A DNA stretch of 64,000 bases. It comes from Odontocerum albicorne. Taxonomy: Eukaryota > Arthropoda > Insecta > Trichoptera > Odontoceridae. Each line of letters starts with the position of its first letter. Within the stretch, counting starts at the first letter, position 1. The translations under genes and the position numbers were made by a program. The stretch covers positions 13,963,327-14,027,326 of the forward strand of contig OX463864.1 in NCBI GenBank assembly GCA_949825065.1. Direction: 5' to 3'. This document shows positions 56,101 to 59,100 of this stretch, piece by piece. The notes beneath the pieces were generated by a model that saw nothing but the letters and a program-made list of their open reading frames with translations, did not search any database and was not told where the DNA came from.

Positions 56101-59100
56101 ATTTTAAGACATAAAAACTATTGTAAAAGTGCATATGTTGCACTAAAACATTATGAGAAAATGTAGCCTGTTAGATAATATAAAAAGATTAAATTATTAC
56201 AAGTACTACACTAAATACAAGAGATTTTTCCTGAAGGAGCTGAGCGACACATGACACATGTCTATATGAGGACACACACGGTTAAACAGTGTGATTGCTA
56301 TACCTACCGGCATCTCCAAAGGCAGGTTTGTTCGACTTATAGGTTGGTAGAACAATCTATGGGAGCGTTGTCTCAAATAATTATCCGGAACATACAAACC
56401 ATGACTGTTCAGGACGGATGGGTTAACTAAATTACCCATGAGTAAGCAAAAAATGGACACCCAATCGAAGAGATCTTTCGAATCACAGGATGGTTGGTCA
56501 AAGGCCTGGGAGCTGACTAGTAGCAAAAAGGGTGGTGTCGACATATTCTTATATTCAAGTTAAAATGCCTACTAAACCTTGGTTCCACAAAAGAAACCTG
56601 TCTAAACGAATTGTGTCTATCATATGCATAGGATAAGAGTAGTCCATATGCATAGGATAAGAGTAGTCCATATGCATAGGATAAGAGTAGTCCATATGCA
56701 TAGGATAAGAGTAGTCCATATGCATAGGATAAGAGTAGACCATATGCATAGGATAAGAGTAGTCCATATGCATAGGATAAGAGTAGTCCATATGCATAGG
56801 ATAAGAGTAGTCCATATGCATAGGATAAGAGTAGACCATATGCATAGGATAAGAGTAGTCCATATGCATAGGATAAGAGTAGTCCATATGCATAGGATAA
56901 GAGTAGTCCATATGCATAGGATAAGAGTAGTCCATATGCATAGGATAAGAGTAGTCCATATGCATAGGATAAGAGTAGTCCATATGCATAGGATAAGAGT
57001 AGACCATATGCATAGGATAAGAGTAGACCATATGCATAGGATAAGAGTAGTCCATATGCATAGGATAAGAGTAGACCATATGCATAGGATAAGAGTAGTC
57101 CATATGCATAGGATAAGAGTAGTCCATATGCATAGGATAAGAGTAGACCATATGCATAGGATAAGAGTAGACCTTTATAAAATCCATATAAAAGAAAACC
57201 CCTACATGCACGTGTGTGTTTACACCTTTATAAAATCCATATAAAAGAAAACTCCTACATGCACGTGGGTGAGGAGACCCTGGACCACGTTTTCTTTGAG
57301 TTCCTCTGTGCACTGCTTCGTTGAGTGTCCTCTGTTCTCTATTAACTTATAGTCTCACATACTCGTATCTCAATTTACTGTCCAAAACTCTTTGAATATT
57401 TAGAACGACAGTCGCTGAAGAAATTTTCAGCGTCTTATCGATCATGAATTTGCCCTACGCTCAAACAGAGATTATTTATTGGCCTTCCCAGTTCACCGCT
57501 CTTTTTTTTACGTCGTCCTTTACTGTCCATACAATGAGACTCTGGAACCAGTTACAAACCAATGTTATACTCGCTCTGTTCTTGACACGCTTTAAGAAAC
57601 AACTTCAAAAAACCGTTAATTTATAGTCAGCAATATAACGTGTTTCATTCCCGATTTTTCTTTCATCTCCACTCCATTCCTTCCTTTTCATTTGATTGGT
57701 GATATCTCATTTTTATTTATACTACGTGTATGTTTATAAATTTATATAAATTTATATTGTTTATAAATTTATATAAATTTCACTAAGATGAACTATCATT
57801 TGAACATATTTTTGCAACCATGTAACTTCTATTTACTTTTGCCTGGTTGTTAAGAAGAGATGACCGCTTGGCATTCAGCCCGCCAGATTGTTTATAAAGA
57901 GTATTTCAAATTGAGCAGTTTTTTTAATTGATTTTTTTAAATTCTTAAATAAAATACAATTTGCTTTGATTTCAAAAAACTTTTTATTGGTCATTGAAGA
58001 ATAATGCATGACATTTAAACACAAACAACAATATCTGCCAAAAGTCCACCTCTTGCAGTTCCACATACGAATATTTCCAATCTTTTGTCAAAATTTTCGA
58101 TGACATTTTGGCATGCGGTTCTAACTCACCAATAACGCGAATTATTTCGTCATTCAGCTCAGGAATTAATCGGGGGTTATTCTTATAGACCTGGCTTTTC
58201 ACGTAACCCCAGAGAAAATAGTCCAACGGTGTCAGATCACATGATCTTGGTGGTCAATTAACATCACCGTTTCCGGAGATTACAATACATAAAATAATTC
58301 AACAATTTGAACGCGTTGTTATACTGTATACGACTCCATTTTTATAAATGTCATACATTACACTTCTCAAATGTTACAAGACCCAGGCAAGTTCGCGAGA
58401 CATCTGTGTTTTATCCAAGAATTAAAAAAAAAACGCTCAATTTGAAAGATCCTTTACAATGAAAAGTTAAATAAATAAATTAGTGTGCACATAAAACAAT
58501 ACACGCACATCCACCTTCCATCAACAAGGTGGCTGAAAATTCAATACTAGATCAATAGGGATTGCATACCATCTATCATTCAACCTAACAATGAAACAAA
58601 TGACATTTCGAACCCACATATCGGTCTAACCACTGAACTCGGCGGTTAGGGCAGTCTACAGGTACCTACCCTAAGCCAACATAACCTACAGAGAGTAGAC
58701 ACTAGCGCCGTTCCCCCGAGACCTTTGAAACTAAACTTTACTACGTTGTTTAATTTTACTGCTATATTGCGTCTATTGTAGTTCATTTAATAGAATATAG
58801 GTCTTAGACAAACAGGTTAACCATCCCTGGCCTTAACACTTTGCGGAAATGTTCCAGGAACTGAGTTAGAGGATGTTGCCGGGAGCCCCAATAACTATAC
58901 GACAGTGTTATTTCCTGAAAGTGTATACGCGAACAGAGGAAACGGGGAATATTTATGCCCTCACCTCTGCTATGTTTAATCCCATTTATTTGTTCATTAA
59001 TTTTACTGGCTCTTATGGATTGGGAAACATTAGTTCCGTTTCTTTAGAAATATATGTAGATGTATTCAAATATAAACTGAAGTATTGGGTGATCCGGAAT

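Noticed and set aside
56555..57313. Open frames of 206 and 252 codons on both strands
   Set aside because: They are by-products of a 24-bp tandem unit, a multiple of three without stops; no unique sequence of coding character joins them.
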